Assembly: GCA_905181865.1 (NCBI GenBank)
Contig: CAJIZG010000003.1
Location: 265,001-329,000 of the forward strand
Reading direction: 5' to 3'
DNA: 64,000 nt
DNA from: Urechidicola croceus
GTDB lineage: Bacteria > Bacteroidota > Bacteroidia > Flavobacteriales > Flavobacteriaceae
Shown here: in pieces, positions 19,984 through 28,613 of the stretch
Layout of the letters: each line of letters starts with the position of its first letter
Numbering within the stretch: position 1 is the stretch's first letter
Notes under the pieces: generated by a model
Database searches by the model: none
Seen by the model: the letters and a program-made list of their open reading frames with translations, nothing else
Told to the model about the DNA's origin: nothing
Program-made: the position numbers and the translations under genes

Positions 19984-21360
19984 ATGGAAAATATTACACC
20001 CTTTTTAGGCCGTTTTCACCCACTAATTGTTCATTTACCAATTGGTATTTTAATGATGGCTGCCATTCTACAGCTTATCGCTATAAAAAGCACTAAATTT
20101 AAAAACCTCTTAGACCCTGCCATTAGTATTACCTTATTTTGGGGTGGACTTTCTTCTATTGGAGCCGTTTCTATTGGTTGGTTATTATCTTTGCAAGGTG
20201 GGTACGATACGGATACCTTATTCTGGCATAAATGGTTGGGTATTACAGTAACTGTAATTTCATTTTTAGGGTGGTTAGTTAAAAGTGGCCGACTAAAAAT
20301 GCAAAGAAAATATGTATACACCGTATTTATTTCAATCATAGTATTAATAACAATAACAGGGCATTTGGGAGGTAGTCTTACGCATGGAGATGATTATCTA
20401 TTTGTTTACTCTCCAAACATTATTAAAAAAATGGTTGGTATCCAAGCTGGCCAACAATCAAATAATTTACAAGAGATACACCCGGATTCAATTCAAGTAT
20501 ATAGCGATGTTATTCAACCTATTTTAGACGCAAAGTGCGTAAGTTGTCATAACACTTCTAAAAAACAAGGTGGACTGCTATTAACCACTCATAAAAATCT
20601 TATGAAGGGGGGGGACAACGGTTCTATTGTGGACAGTAAATCTCCATTAAAAAGTGAATTCTTAAACAGAGTCACTCTTCCTAAGAACCATAAAAAGTTT
20701 ATGCCGCCAAAAGGGGCACCATTTACGTTTGGGGAAATTCAAATTTTTGAATGGTGGATGAAGTCTGGCGCTGATAGTATTTCGAAATTTTCATCAGAAG
20801 AAAAACTCGACAAAAAGTTAATTCATACCTTACTTAGAGATTATAAACTCGACTATAATCCTAGGCCTTATTACGAAAAAGTTCAAGTAGATTCTTTACC
20901 AATTTCAGTAATAACAGAATTAAGAGAGAGCCAGTTTGTGGTAGATTTTATGGGAGAACATAGTAATATGCTTTCTATAGATTTCAACGGTAAATCAATT
21001 TCAAAGGCGCAATTGGAAAAATTATTGCTTGCTAAGGAACAAATAACTTGGTTGAATCTGAGCAATTGTAATCTCTCAGATGCTATTTCCGAAATTTTAC
21101 CGAAATTACCGAATTTAACCCGATTGAATATCCATTCCAATCCGATAACTGATAAGAGCATCAAAGATTTAAATAGTTTAAAACATTTGACTTCGGTAAA
21201 TGTTTACAATACTCAAATAACAAATACTGGTTTTCAAAAAATAGTTCAATTGAAATCTCTTTCTAAATTATTTGTTTGGCAAACAGCTATTACAGTTCCA
21301 GAAGTTGAGGAAGTTGCAACGAAGTATCCAAAAATTTCAATTATTTCTGGTATTAATTAA
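19984..21360 (+). CDS. DUF2231 membrane protein with cytochrome c and leucine-rich repeats
   Basis: 458 residues. The N-terminal DUF2231-like domain has about four membrane helices (residues 12-135, opening GRFHPLIVHLPIGILMMAA). A planctomycete-type cytochrome c domain with CVSCH at 185-189 follows, with MPPKGAPFT as a likely distal Met ligand region. The C-terminus is LRR-like (about 330-450; LNLSNCNLSDAI, LTRLNIHSNPITD). It is the last gene of the four-gene module and could pass electrons between the membrane and the heme lipoproteins. A run of eight G (20607-20614) in this AT-rich gene is a potential slippage site. A strong terminator follows at 21432-21470. Confidence 0.86.
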   Translation: MENITPFLGRFHPLIVHLPIGILMMAAILQLIAIKSTKFKNLLDPAISITLFWGGLSSIGAVSIGWLLSLQGGYDTDTLFWHKWLGITVTVISFLGWLVKSGRLKMQRKYVYTVFISIIVLITITGHLGGSLTHGDDYLFVYSPNIIKKMVGIQAGQQSNNLQEIHPDSIQVYSDVIQPILDAKCVSCHNTSKKQGGLLLTTHKNLMKGGDNGSIVDSKSPLKSEFLNRVTLPKNHKKFMPPKGAPFTFGEIQIFEWWMKSGADSISKFSSEEKLDKKLIHTLLRDYKLDYNPRPYYEKVQVDSLPISVITELRESQFVVDFMGEHSNMLSIDFNGKSISKAQLEKLLLAKEQITWLNLSNCNLSDAISEILPKLPNLTRLNIHSNPITDKSIKDLNSLKHLTSVNVYNTQITNTGFQKIVQLKSLSKLFVWQTAITVPEVEEVATKYPKISIISGIN

Positions 21361-21431
21361 ATATCATTTTAAGGGAATTACAAAGACTAGAGATTAAAGT
21401 TTCCTTTGAAAAAGAATCAATCTATTATTAA

Positions 21432-21470
21432 CAAAAGCCCTTAAACGTAGGTATCGTTTAAGGGCTTTTG
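21432..21470. terminator. Strong bidirectional hairpin terminator
   Basis: CAAAAGCCCTTAAACG (21432-21447) pairs perfectly over 16 bases with CGTTTAAGGGCTTTTG (21455-21470), leaving a 7-base loop. It lies between the convergent DUF2231/cytochrome gene and the endonuclease/phosphatase-like gene and can serve both. Confidence 0.88.
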
Positions 21471-21502
21471 ATTTGTAGTTGACAATTTCAGTTAATGAAC
21501 TA

Positions 21503-22300
21503 TTATTTATCTCGCAATTCTAAAGTCACTAAATAAACACAGTGATCTGTTGCCAAAGTATCTTGAATTACTTGAGTTTTTAATACTTTCCATCTCTTTT
21601 TTGGATATGTCATCACGTAATCTATTTTCTTTCTTGGATTGTTAGAAGGAAAAGTGGGTTCTATATTATTAGGGTCATAGGAAAATTGCCAAACTGATTC
21701 CAATATATCAATCGCTTCACTTCCGGGTGTTGCGTTTAAATCACCTGCAACAATAGTAGGATACCTATTTGATGAAAACACTTTGTTAATTTTCTTAGCT
21801 TGAGAATTTCTATCTTTGACCTCTGGTAGATGATCTAAATGTGTCCCTATAAATGCAATAGTATCGCCAGATTTTAACACTGTAACAACCTCTAAAGCAA
21901 CTCTCGGTTCATTCCCTTTAGAATGAGGCAATACCACATTTCTACTACTTAAAAATGTAGTTTTAGATAATACTCCCTCCCCATATTCACCTCCATCATA
22001 AGGCATAGCCCTTCCAAATAAGGATGCCATTTTGGTACGCCATCCCAATTCTGTCATTAAATCATACTTCTTCGCCCTATTTGTTTGATAATCCACTTCT
22101 TGCATAGCAACTAAATCTGGATCCGTATCCTTTACGACTTTAGCCAATACGTCGAGATCAAAATCTCCTTTCATCGTCGCACCGTGTAAAATATTAAACG
22201 AAAGTACTTTTACAATGGTTGGTTCTTTTGTTTTATTTTGACTACAAATAGAAAGTGCAACGATGAACGTTAATAACGTGCAAGAATATTTTAATTTCAT
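21503..22300 (-). CDS. Secreted endonuclease/exonuclease/phosphatase family protein
   Basis: 265 residues with a signal peptide (possible lipobox ALSIC, Cys19). It has the DNase I-like metal phosphoesterase fold: SFNILHG (Asn), VAMQEVDYQT (metal Glu), IGTHLDHLPE (His), VAGDLNATPGS (Asp/Asn) and ATDHCVYL (terminal Asp-His). The catalytic set is complete. Substrates in this family range from nucleic acids to phosphoesters and sphingomyelin. Export and the sulfatase neighbourhood suggest extracellular phosphodiester hydrolysis, but the substrate is not determined. Confidence 0.87.
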   Translation of the reverse strand: MKLKYSCTLLTFIVALSICSQNKTKEPTIVKVLSFNILHGATMKGDFDLDVLAKVVKDTDPDLVAMQEVDYQTNRAKKYDLMTELGWRTKMASLFGRAMPYDGGEYGEGVLSKTTFLSSRNVVLPHSKGNEPRVALEVVTVLKSGDTIAFIGTHLDHLPEVKDRNSQAKKINKVFSSNRYPTIVAGDLNATPGSEAIDILESVWQFSYDPNNIEPTFPSNNPRKKIDYVMTYPKKRWKVLKTQVIQDTLATDHCVYLVTLELRDK

Positions 22301-22406
22301 TATTTATTATATTATTATTTTAAAAGATTATTTCAATGATACTTACCGAAACCTACTTTCAAGATACCTTCAAATTATAAACATTTACAACTAAAAATAG
22401 TACAGT

Positions 22407-22517
22407 TTAATGAACTGTTGAAACTTTTTCTACTTCATATATAAACTCTTGATACCCAATTTCATCATTTTCGGATATCGCTTCAATCACAATCAAATTT
22501 TCTCCTAATTTAATTCC
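22407..22517 (-). pseudogene. C-terminal gene fossil overlapping the end of the DUF1080 gene
   Basis: Just past (and slightly overlapping) the DUF1080 stop codon, another minus-strand frame reads as a plausible protein end: GIKLGENLIVIEAISENDEI, then GYQEFIYEVEKV and a stop at 22407. Its composition resembles an extracellular beta-rich domain end. No start codon or upstream part is present, so it looks like the tail of a lost gene. The family is not identified. Confidence 0.4.
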
Positions 22518-23293
22518 TTAATTTTAATCTCCCTAAACGCAACACCTTGCCCTTCTGATTGTAATCCAATATAACCTTCAGTTAAAGGCTTTCCGTCAAT
22601 TTTAATAGTTGGGTCAAATCTGTTAGCCACTCCTCCACCTATGCTCGGCTTTGTATATTTTAATACGGTCTCACCATTCACCTTATGGATGACGAGTGAA
22701 TCACCATAAACAATTAAATCTGCTTGTACCCATTGATCCCAAGAAATGGTTTTTGAAGTTGAATTGATACAATGACGACGCTCTACTTCATCCCCCTTAA
22801 AAATTACATCGGTTCCCGGAGAGCACATATTTCCAGTTGGCCTGGGCTCTCCAACTTTTTCTTCAGCCAACATTTGATACTCTACAGAAATGGGCCAATC
22901 TTGCTCTTTTAATATGGTGTTTGGATCTTGCGAGTGAAACATTACACCACTATTTCTATAGGTGTAACTAGGCGCATCTTTTAACCACTCATCTGTAAAT
23001 CTATATTCAAATTTCAAATGAAAAGAAGCAAACGATTCTTTATAAAACAAATGTCCGTAGCGTTCATTAAACGGCCCATATTCTTCATAATTTACCAAAA
23101 TATTTCCTTCTTTTACTTGAAAAGTATTCGCATAATTATCACCTAATTCATGATGCTGAATCTTAGGGGTCCAACCTTCTAAATTTTTTCCATTAAAAAG
23201 TATTTTCCAACCCTCTTTTTCTTTTTTTACAGCATGGCTACCACATGAAATTAAAATGGCCGATAGGACAAATAATAGTAATGAATTCTTCAT
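22505..23293 (-). CDS. DUF1080 (3-keto-disaccharide hydrolase-type) secreted protein
   Basis: A 262-residue lipoprotein (signal SAILISCG, Cys17). The DUF1080 concanavalin-like fold is evident from GWKILFNGKNLEGWTPK at the start, the central YRNSGVMFHSQDP and WPISVEYQM, the HKVNGETVLKY strand, and the final GYIGLQSEGQGVAFREIKI. DUF1080 proteins are frequent in Planctomycetes, Verrucomicrobia and marine Bacteroidota. Some hydrolyse 3-keto-glycosides. The location beside sulfatases and the DUF1553 module suggests a role in glycan processing. Confidence 0.9.
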   Translation of the reverse strand: MKNSLLLFVLSAILISCGSHAVKKEKEGWKILFNGKNLEGWTPKIQHHELGDNYANTFQVKEGNILVNYEEYGPFNERYGHLFYKESFASFHLKFEYRFTDEWLKDAPSYTYRNSGVMFHSQDPNTILKEQDWPISVEYQMLAEEKVGEPRPTGNMCSPGTDVIFKGDEVERRHCINSTSKTISWDQWVQADLIVYGDSLVIHKVNGETVLKYTKPSIGGGVANRFDPTIKIDGKPLTEGYIGLQSEGQGVAFREIKIKELN

Positions 23294-23733
23294 TGAAAGT
23301 TTGTAGGTATTTAATTGTTCATTGAGTTACTAAAAATACTTCAAATTTTACAATTCACATAAATTTGACCTACTTAAAATAAATGAAGTTTTTTTAAGTA
23401 AGAACCTGTTTTAATTAACTATTTCCGGTTGAGTACAAGTAAAATTACGTTTGTAAATGTTCTTTTTGAATTTCAAAATCGTTTCAAGTTAAATCTTTCA
23501 TCCCTTTATGTAAGAAAACTTCTGTAAACTTGAGTTCGATGCAATAAAAAACTCACTTGTCCAACTCCGAGCAATTTTTATAATATATTGTCATTGCAAT
23601 TAATTAACAGATTACCACAGTCGTTTACTTCGACTCCGCTCAGCAACCAACTTCTTCCGCAAGAATGAATTTATTTGATATTCAATTATTAGAGGCTTTA
23701 TTTCTCCTGAAAGTCCACCACAATCAGATAAAC
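23294..23733. other. Intergenic region without a recognisable gene
   Basis: 440 bases between the DUF1080 gene and the sulfatase, both minus strand. No intact reading frame or family remnant was seen. It contains CTTCGACTCCGCTCAG (23628-23643), a sequence resembling short dispersed repeats common in flavobacterial genomes, present once here. The promoter of the DUF1080 gene should lie at the left end. Confidence 0.5.
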
Positions 23734-25254
23734 TTAATTTAAATTAGACACTACCCAATTTTTAATTCCTGTGAACTCTTTTTGCTTTTCGTAGGCAGAC
23801 CAAAATGGTTTATCACTAGATAAAGGTGCTTTTTCATTCACTAAAAATGGTTGAATATTTGTCCACCATTCGTCATAAACCAACTGCATTTGTTTAACTA
23901 TATCAGGATTCTCTAAGATAATATTCGTTGTTTCTCCAGGATCCTTCATTACATCGTACAATTCTTTGTCATTGACATATCTATAACGCTCATTTCTAAC
24001 AGCAACATTTTTGAATTTTGAATTCAACGGGTCTGAAGTCTCCATCGTTCCTATCCATTTTTTGTCCACTTCTTCATTCCCTACGTTTTCTGGATTCAAC
24101 GGCCATCTTCCGCCGTGATAAAAGCGATATCTATCTTCGCCTTTGTAATTCTCACTAGTTAAAAAAGGCAAAAAACTTTGTCCATCCATACCAATAATAT
24201 CTGATATATCAATGGTTGTAATCTCCGCGAGCGTTGGTAAAATATCAAAATGATTTAATAGGGTTGACACCTCTCTTCCTGCCTTAAATTTGTTTGGCCA
24301 TCTTATAAAAAATGGCACTCTGGTTCCACCTTCATGAACGCCACCTTTGAATCCTTTCATCCCTGCATTGTATGTCTTTCCATGAACATTATTTTGAGCC
24401 CCATAGGTTTTACCATTATCAGACATAAATATTAGAATAGTAGTATCTGCAATATTCCATGCCTCCAACTTCTCCATCAAAACGCCTAAATTATCATCAA
24501 TATTTTCGACCATTCCATAAAATCCCTGTGCCTTTTTCGGGTACCCCTGATCTAAAAATTTTTTCTTATAACTTTCTGGTGCAATAAAGGGCCCATGAGG
24601 TGCATTGGTTGTTATGTAAGTAAAAAATGGTTTTTTTTCTTTCGATTTTGTTTTAATCCAAGCTAATGCTTGCGTAAAAAACACATCAGTACAAAATCCT
24701 TTTGTCTTCACAAAAGTTCCATTATGCTTTACCGTTGGATCAAAATAGTTATTATCAGGAATATCAGCGCAAGAGCCAGGATATGCTTGTCCGATTCCTC
24801 CAGCACCATGAATAAAAACCTCATCAAACCCTCTGCTTTCAGGTTGATAGGCTGTTTCATCTCCCAAATGCCATTTACCAAATATACCACTCACATAATT
24901 TTTCCTCTTCAAAATTTCTGGCAGGGTTATAATTCCCAAAGCCATGCGTTCTCGCTCTAAAATTGTATGCGTAATACCATTCTTAAAAGGATGTCTGCCA
25001 GTCATGATCGCAGATCTAGTTGGAGCACACGTTGGACTTACCTGAAAATCTTCTAAACTAATACTCTGCGTTTTTAGCTTATCCATATTTGGTGTTAAGA
25101 CATCTGGACTTCCATGAGCAGAAATATCAGCGTACCCCTGATCATCCGTCATAAGAAGTATAATGTTTGGTAATTCTTGTTCTGCTTTGCAACTTAGCAA
25201 TGTAATCATTGTAAAACTTAGGAGGATTAACGTATAGGTAATTTGCTTTAGCAT
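23734..25254 (-). CDS. Sulfatase (arylsulfatase type, Cys-type active site), lipoprotein
   Basis: 506 residues. The lipobox LLSC puts the lipid anchor at Cys22. Sulfatase signatures: metal site LLMTDDQG (Asp37-Asp38), active site Cys76-Ala-Pro-Thr-Arg80 (CxPxR, the Cys to become formylglycine), GIFGKWHLG and the second metal site FMSDNGKTYG. The mature enzyme would hydrolyse sulfate esters outside the inner membrane. It lies 18 bases downstream of another sulfatase in the same operon, which suggests stepwise desulfation of a sulfated glycan. The maturing enzyme is not in this window; the FGE-like protein at 54627 lacks the catalytic cysteines. Confidence 0.94.
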   Translation of the reverse strand: MLKQITYTLILLSFTMITLLSCKAEQELPNIILLMTDDQGYADISAHGSPDVLTPNMDKLKTQSISLEDFQVSPTCAPTRSAIMTGRHPFKNGITHTILERERMALGIITLPEILKRKNYVSGIFGKWHLGDETAYQPESRGFDEVFIHGAGGIGQAYPGSCADIPDNNYFDPTVKHNGTFVKTKGFCTDVFFTQALAWIKTKSKEKKPFFTYITTNAPHGPFIAPESYKKKFLDQGYPKKAQGFYGMVENIDDNLGVLMEKLEAWNIADTTILIFMSDNGKTYGAQNNVHGKTYNAGMKGFKGGVHEGGTRVPFFIRWPNKFKAGREVSTLLNHFDILPTLAEITTIDISDIIGMDGQSFLPFLTSENYKGEDRYRFYHGGRWPLNPENVGNEEVDKKWIGTMETSDPLNSKFKNVAVRNERYRYVNDKELYDVMKDPGETTNIILENPDIVKQMQLVYDEWWTNIQPFLVNEKAPLSSDKPFWSAYEKQKEFTGIKNWVVSNLN

Positions 25255-25272
25255 AAAGTATCTATTTAATAA

Positions 25273-26727
25273 TTATTTCACCTCCCAAAAGGTTCCTTCT
25301 TTTTTCATTTGATTTTCAAAAGATTCTAAATCGGTCAGCAATTCAGAAACTTTTTCTTGTTCTTCCTCGGATACATCTACTCTTTCTCCTAAATCCTTTT
25401 CCACTTGAAACAATAAAGGTGTTTTTCTTGAAGCAGTATAACCGTAATTATTTTTTGTTTGAGAACCAATACGAACATGTAATTTCCATGAGTCCTTGCG
25501 TATTGCTGATGGTTTATTGTCAGAATACGCATAGAAAAACGTAAAATCGTCCAAATCACTTTTAAATGTATCGGGCATTAATATAGCACGGATATCGCGT
25601 CCGTCAATAGTTCTGTCTTTTGGCAACTCTACCCCTGTTATGGCAAATAGTGTTGGAACAATATCCAAGGTGCTTATAGGTGTCTGCTCATTTCGATTTC
25701 CTTTGATGCTTTTAGGCCAACTCACGATCCCTGCTACACGATGTCCACCTTCCCAAGTCGAACCTTTTCCATCTCTAAAAGGAGTGGCATATCCCACTTG
25801 TAAACGCGTATCTCCATATTTGGTGTCTGACTTATCATTAAAAACGATCCACGGTCCATTATCCGATGAAAAAATAACAATAGTATTTTCACTCACGCCA
25901 ACCTCTTCAAGCGTATTACGGATTTCACCTATGGCGGAATCCAATTCTTCCATCACATCTCCCAAGGTTCCGTTACGAGATTTTCCCTTAAATTTTTTGC
26001 TCACAAAAAGTCCTAAATGGGGCATGTTAAATGGAATATATGCGAAAAAAGGATGCGTCTTATTTCGTTTGATAAAATCAATTGCAGCCTTAGTGCATAA
26101 TCCAGTCAATGATTCAGAGGCCACTATATTTGAGGGTAAGTCTTGCGCTATCAAGTCATACCCGGGAATTGGATGCACACCTTTAGGATCACTTTTCAAA
26201 AGCATGGCATTCCCATAGTCGTGAGATACATTGGTTCCAATCCATTCATCGAAACCATGTGCTAGTGGCAATGTTTGTTGAGAAAGTTGATTTTTTTCAT
26301 TTGGAGATCCCAAATGCCATTTACCAAAAATCCCCGTTTTATAACCTACAGATTTAAGTCCTTCTGCAAGGGTCAGTTCTTTTTCATGAATATGTTTTGC
26401 TGCACTCGGCCCAATTACCCAAGACCCCAGTCCTGATCTCCCTGGATATCGACCAGTTAATAAGGAATACCTAGATGCAGAACATGCCGGAGAAGTTACA
26501 TAGAATTGCGTAAAATTAACGCCGCTCTGTTTTAATTTCGTAATATTTGGAGTTTTTATAGTAGGGTTTCCATTGTATTCATAATCTCCATATCCACTGT
26601 CATCTAAATAGATTAAGACTACATTGGGCTTTGTTTGTTTTTTAATTTTAGTATTCTGAGATAATCCTTTTGTGCCTATAACAAATAGCATAACCATCCC
26701 CAAGTATTTTATATTTTTTATTGTCAT
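25273..26727 (-). CDS. Sulfatase with CxAxR active-site variant
   Basis: 484 residues with a signal peptide (hydrophobic 6-20). Metal site IYLDDSGYG; active site Cys82-Ser-Ala-Ser-Arg86 in TSPACSASRYSLLTGRYPG, so the usual Pro is Ala. KTGIFGKWHLGSPNEKNQ and IFSSDNGPW complete the fold. The CxAxR form is known among sulfatases and may favour maturation by a radical-SAM anSME enzyme instead of an aerobic FGE; that is inference. It is cotranscribed with the next sulfatase. The substrate is unknown; marine sulfated polysaccharide is likely. Confidence 0.93.
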   Translation of the reverse strand: MTIKNIKYLGMVMLFVIGTKGLSQNTKIKKQTKPNVVLIYLDDSGYGDYEYNGNPTIKTPNITKLKQSGVNFTQFYVTSPACSASRYSLLTGRYPGRSGLGSWVIGPSAAKHIHEKELTLAEGLKSVGYKTGIFGKWHLGSPNEKNQLSQQTLPLAHGFDEWIGTNVSHDYGNAMLLKSDPKGVHPIPGYDLIAQDLPSNIVASESLTGLCTKAAIDFIKRNKTHPFFAYIPFNMPHLGLFVSKKFKGKSRNGTLGDVMEELDSAIGEIRNTLEEVGVSENTIVIFSSDNGPWIVFNDKSDTKYGDTRLQVGYATPFRDGKGSTWEGGHRVAGIVSWPKSIKGNRNEQTPISTLDIVPTLFAITGVELPKDRTIDGRDIRAILMPDTFKSDLDDFTFFYAYSDNKPSAIRKDSWKLHVRIGSQTKNNYGYTASRKTPLLFQVEKDLGERVDVSEEEQEKVSELLTDLESFENQMKKEGTFWEVK

Positions 26728-26863
26728 GATTTTATTTTTCCTTTCATATATACTAAGGTCTCCCTAGGTTTTAGACTTGAGTGGCATAAAAGTAAAATCT
26801 CAATATCTGTTTGTTTAAACCCAATACACGCGTCCTAATCAAAACTATTTAACAAATACACTC

Positions 26864-27565
26864 TTACTCCTCCAAAGCCTCTTTAATCGCAGCCTCTGCC
26901 AAAGGAGCCATAATTGCATACCCTTTTTTGTTTGGATGTACGCCGTCATCTCCTAAGTCAGCGCGTAAGCCATTTTTGTTATCTGCCATTGCAGAGAAGT
27001 AATCTAAATATACATGCCCGTTCGCATCGGCATATTCTTTTAAAAGGGTGTTTACGTGTACAATTTTTTGAGCAGGTTCTAAGCCTGATTTCCACGGGTA
27101 ATCGAATACAGGTATTACAGAAGAAACGACTACTTTGATGCCATTTGATTCAGCGATCTCAGCCATAGAAAAGATATTATCTGCAATCATTTTCAGGGTA
27201 GATGGCCCGGTGTTTCCAGCAATGTCATTGGTTCCTGCCAAAATCACGACTACTTTTGGTTGTAAATCCACCACATCTTGACGAAAACGAATCAACATCT
27301 GTGGAGTCGTTTGTCCGCCTATCCCTCTATTGATAAATGGTTTTCCTTCAAAAAATTCTGGCACCTTATTAATCCATCCGATGGTAATCGAATTTCCCAT
27401 AAAGACCACCCTGTTTTCGTAAGGAGATGGCGCATCTAACTTCGCATTCTCGTCTGCAAAACGATCGAGATTAGGCCAATCTTGTGCATTGATTTCTTCC
27501 ATACTAGTACAAATTACAAGAATTAAAAATGATGTTAGTGGAAATTTTAAATAGGATTTTTTCAT
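26864..27565 (-). CDS. SGNH/GDSL hydrolase (secreted esterase)
   Basis: 233 residues with a signal peptide. The four SGNH blocks are present: block I VVFMGNSITIGW (nucleophile Ser), block II GIGGQTTPQML (Gly), block III ILAGTNDIAG (Asn), block V DDGVHPNKKGY (Asp and His). It probably removes acetyl or other acyl groups from carbohydrates, as relatives in polysaccharide loci do. It starts 25 bases after the purC stop on the same strand, so read-through from purC is possible, although its function fits the sulfatases downstream. Confidence 0.92.
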   Translation of the reverse strand: MKKSYLKFPLTSFLILVICTSMEEINAQDWPNLDRFADENAKLDAPSPYENRVVFMGNSITIGWINKVPEFFEGKPFINRGIGGQTTPQMLIRFRQDVVDLQPKVVVILAGTNDIAGNTGPSTLKMIADNIFSMAEIAESNGIKVVVSSVIPVFDYPWKSGLEPAQKIVHVNTLLKEYADANGHVYLDYFSAMADNKNGLRADLGDDGVHPNKKGYAIMAPLAEAAIKEALEE

Positions 27566-27590
27566 AGTAATTATTTTCTTAATTATTTTC

Positions 27591-28541
27591 TTAATTGTTT
27601 TCTAAAAAGGTTAGTACATTTTTTTCGATTCGCTCAGGTACGCTGGAAACATCTGCCTTTACAAATTTTTCTCCGGTAATTTGTTCGTATAATTCTATAT
27701 AACGATCAGAAATTTCGATCATCTTGGCATCATCCATTTCTGGAATTACTTGGCCTTCTTTCCCTTGAAATCCATGTTCAATCAGCCACTGACGTACAAA
27801 CTCTTTCGATAATTGTTTCTGTGATTCTCCCTTTTCCTGTCGCTCTGCATACCCATCTTTATAAAAATAACGCGAAGAATCTGGCGTATGAATTTCATCA
27901 ATCAAAACAATCTTACCGTCTTTCGTTTTTCCGAATTCGTATTTCGTATCCACCAATAGCAAACCTTGGGATTGTGCGATTTCTGTTCCTCGCTGAAATA
28001 ATTTCTGCGTATAATCTTCCAATACCACATAATCCTTTTCTGAAACGATTCCTTTGGCTAAAATGTCTTCTCTCGAAATATCTTCGTCATGCTCCCCATT
28101 ATCAGCCTTCGTAGACGGCGTAATAATGGGTGCTGGAAATTTATCATTCTCTATCATACCATCTGGCATAGCAACACCGCATAATAAACGTTTTCCCAAT
28201 TTATATTCTCTTGCAGCATGGCCAGATAAATATCCACGAATCACCATTTCTACTTTAAACGGCGAACACATATGCCCTACGGCTACATTCGGATCTGGAA
28301 TTCCCAAAATCCAATTTGGAACTAAGTCAGCCGTAGCCTCCATCATTTTAGAAGCTATCTGATTTAATATTTGACCTTTATACGGAATTTGACGTGGCAT
28401 AACCACATCAAAAGCAGACAATCGATCTGTAGCAATCATTACTAAAATACTGTCATTTATATTATATACCTCGCGAACTTTTCCTTTATAAATCGATTTT
28501 TGCTTTGGAAAATTATAATCGGTATCATTTATGGTATTCAT
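27591..28541 (-). CDS. purC: Phosphoribosylaminoimidazole-succinocarboxamide (SAICAR) synthase
   Basis: A 316-residue cytoplasmic purine biosynthesis enzyme joining CAIR and aspartate with ATP. SAICAR synthetase signatures: [12 protein letters not shown] near the N-terminus, [30 protein letters not shown], and the C-terminal [19 protein letters not shown]. The length is that of the longer PurC form seen in Bacteroidota. It follows phoH by 72 bases on the same strand. Confidence 0.97.
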   Translation of the reverse strand: MNTINDTDYNFPKQKSIYKGKVREVYNINDSILVMIATDRLSAFDVVMPRQIPYKGQILNQIASKMMEATADLVPNWILGIPDPNVAVGHMCSPFKVEMVIRGYLSGHAAREYKLGKRLLCGVAMPDGMIENDKFPAPIITPSTKADNGEHDEDISREDILAKGIVSEKDYVVLEDYTQKLFQRGTEIAQSQGLLLVDTKYEFGKTKDGKIVLIDEIHTPDSSRYFYKDGYAERQEKGESQKQLSKEFVRQWLIEHGFQGKEGQVIPEMDDAKMIEISDRYIELYEQITGEKFVKADVSSVPERIEKNVLTFLENN

Positions 28542-28613
28542 CTTTTTATTGTTTGATATTTAGCAAATTAATTGGCTAAACAATTCGTTTTAAATTTTTA
28601 ATTATTCCAGACC

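Noticed and set aside
23628-23643. CTTCGACTCCGCTCAG as a repeat element
   Set aside because: Resembles dispersed flavobacterial repeats but occurs only once here, so it cannot be supported as a repeat from this window.
25640-26218. 192-codon frame on the plus strand
   Set aside because: Exactly antisense to the sulfatase gene with intact catalytic motifs; a coding shadow.
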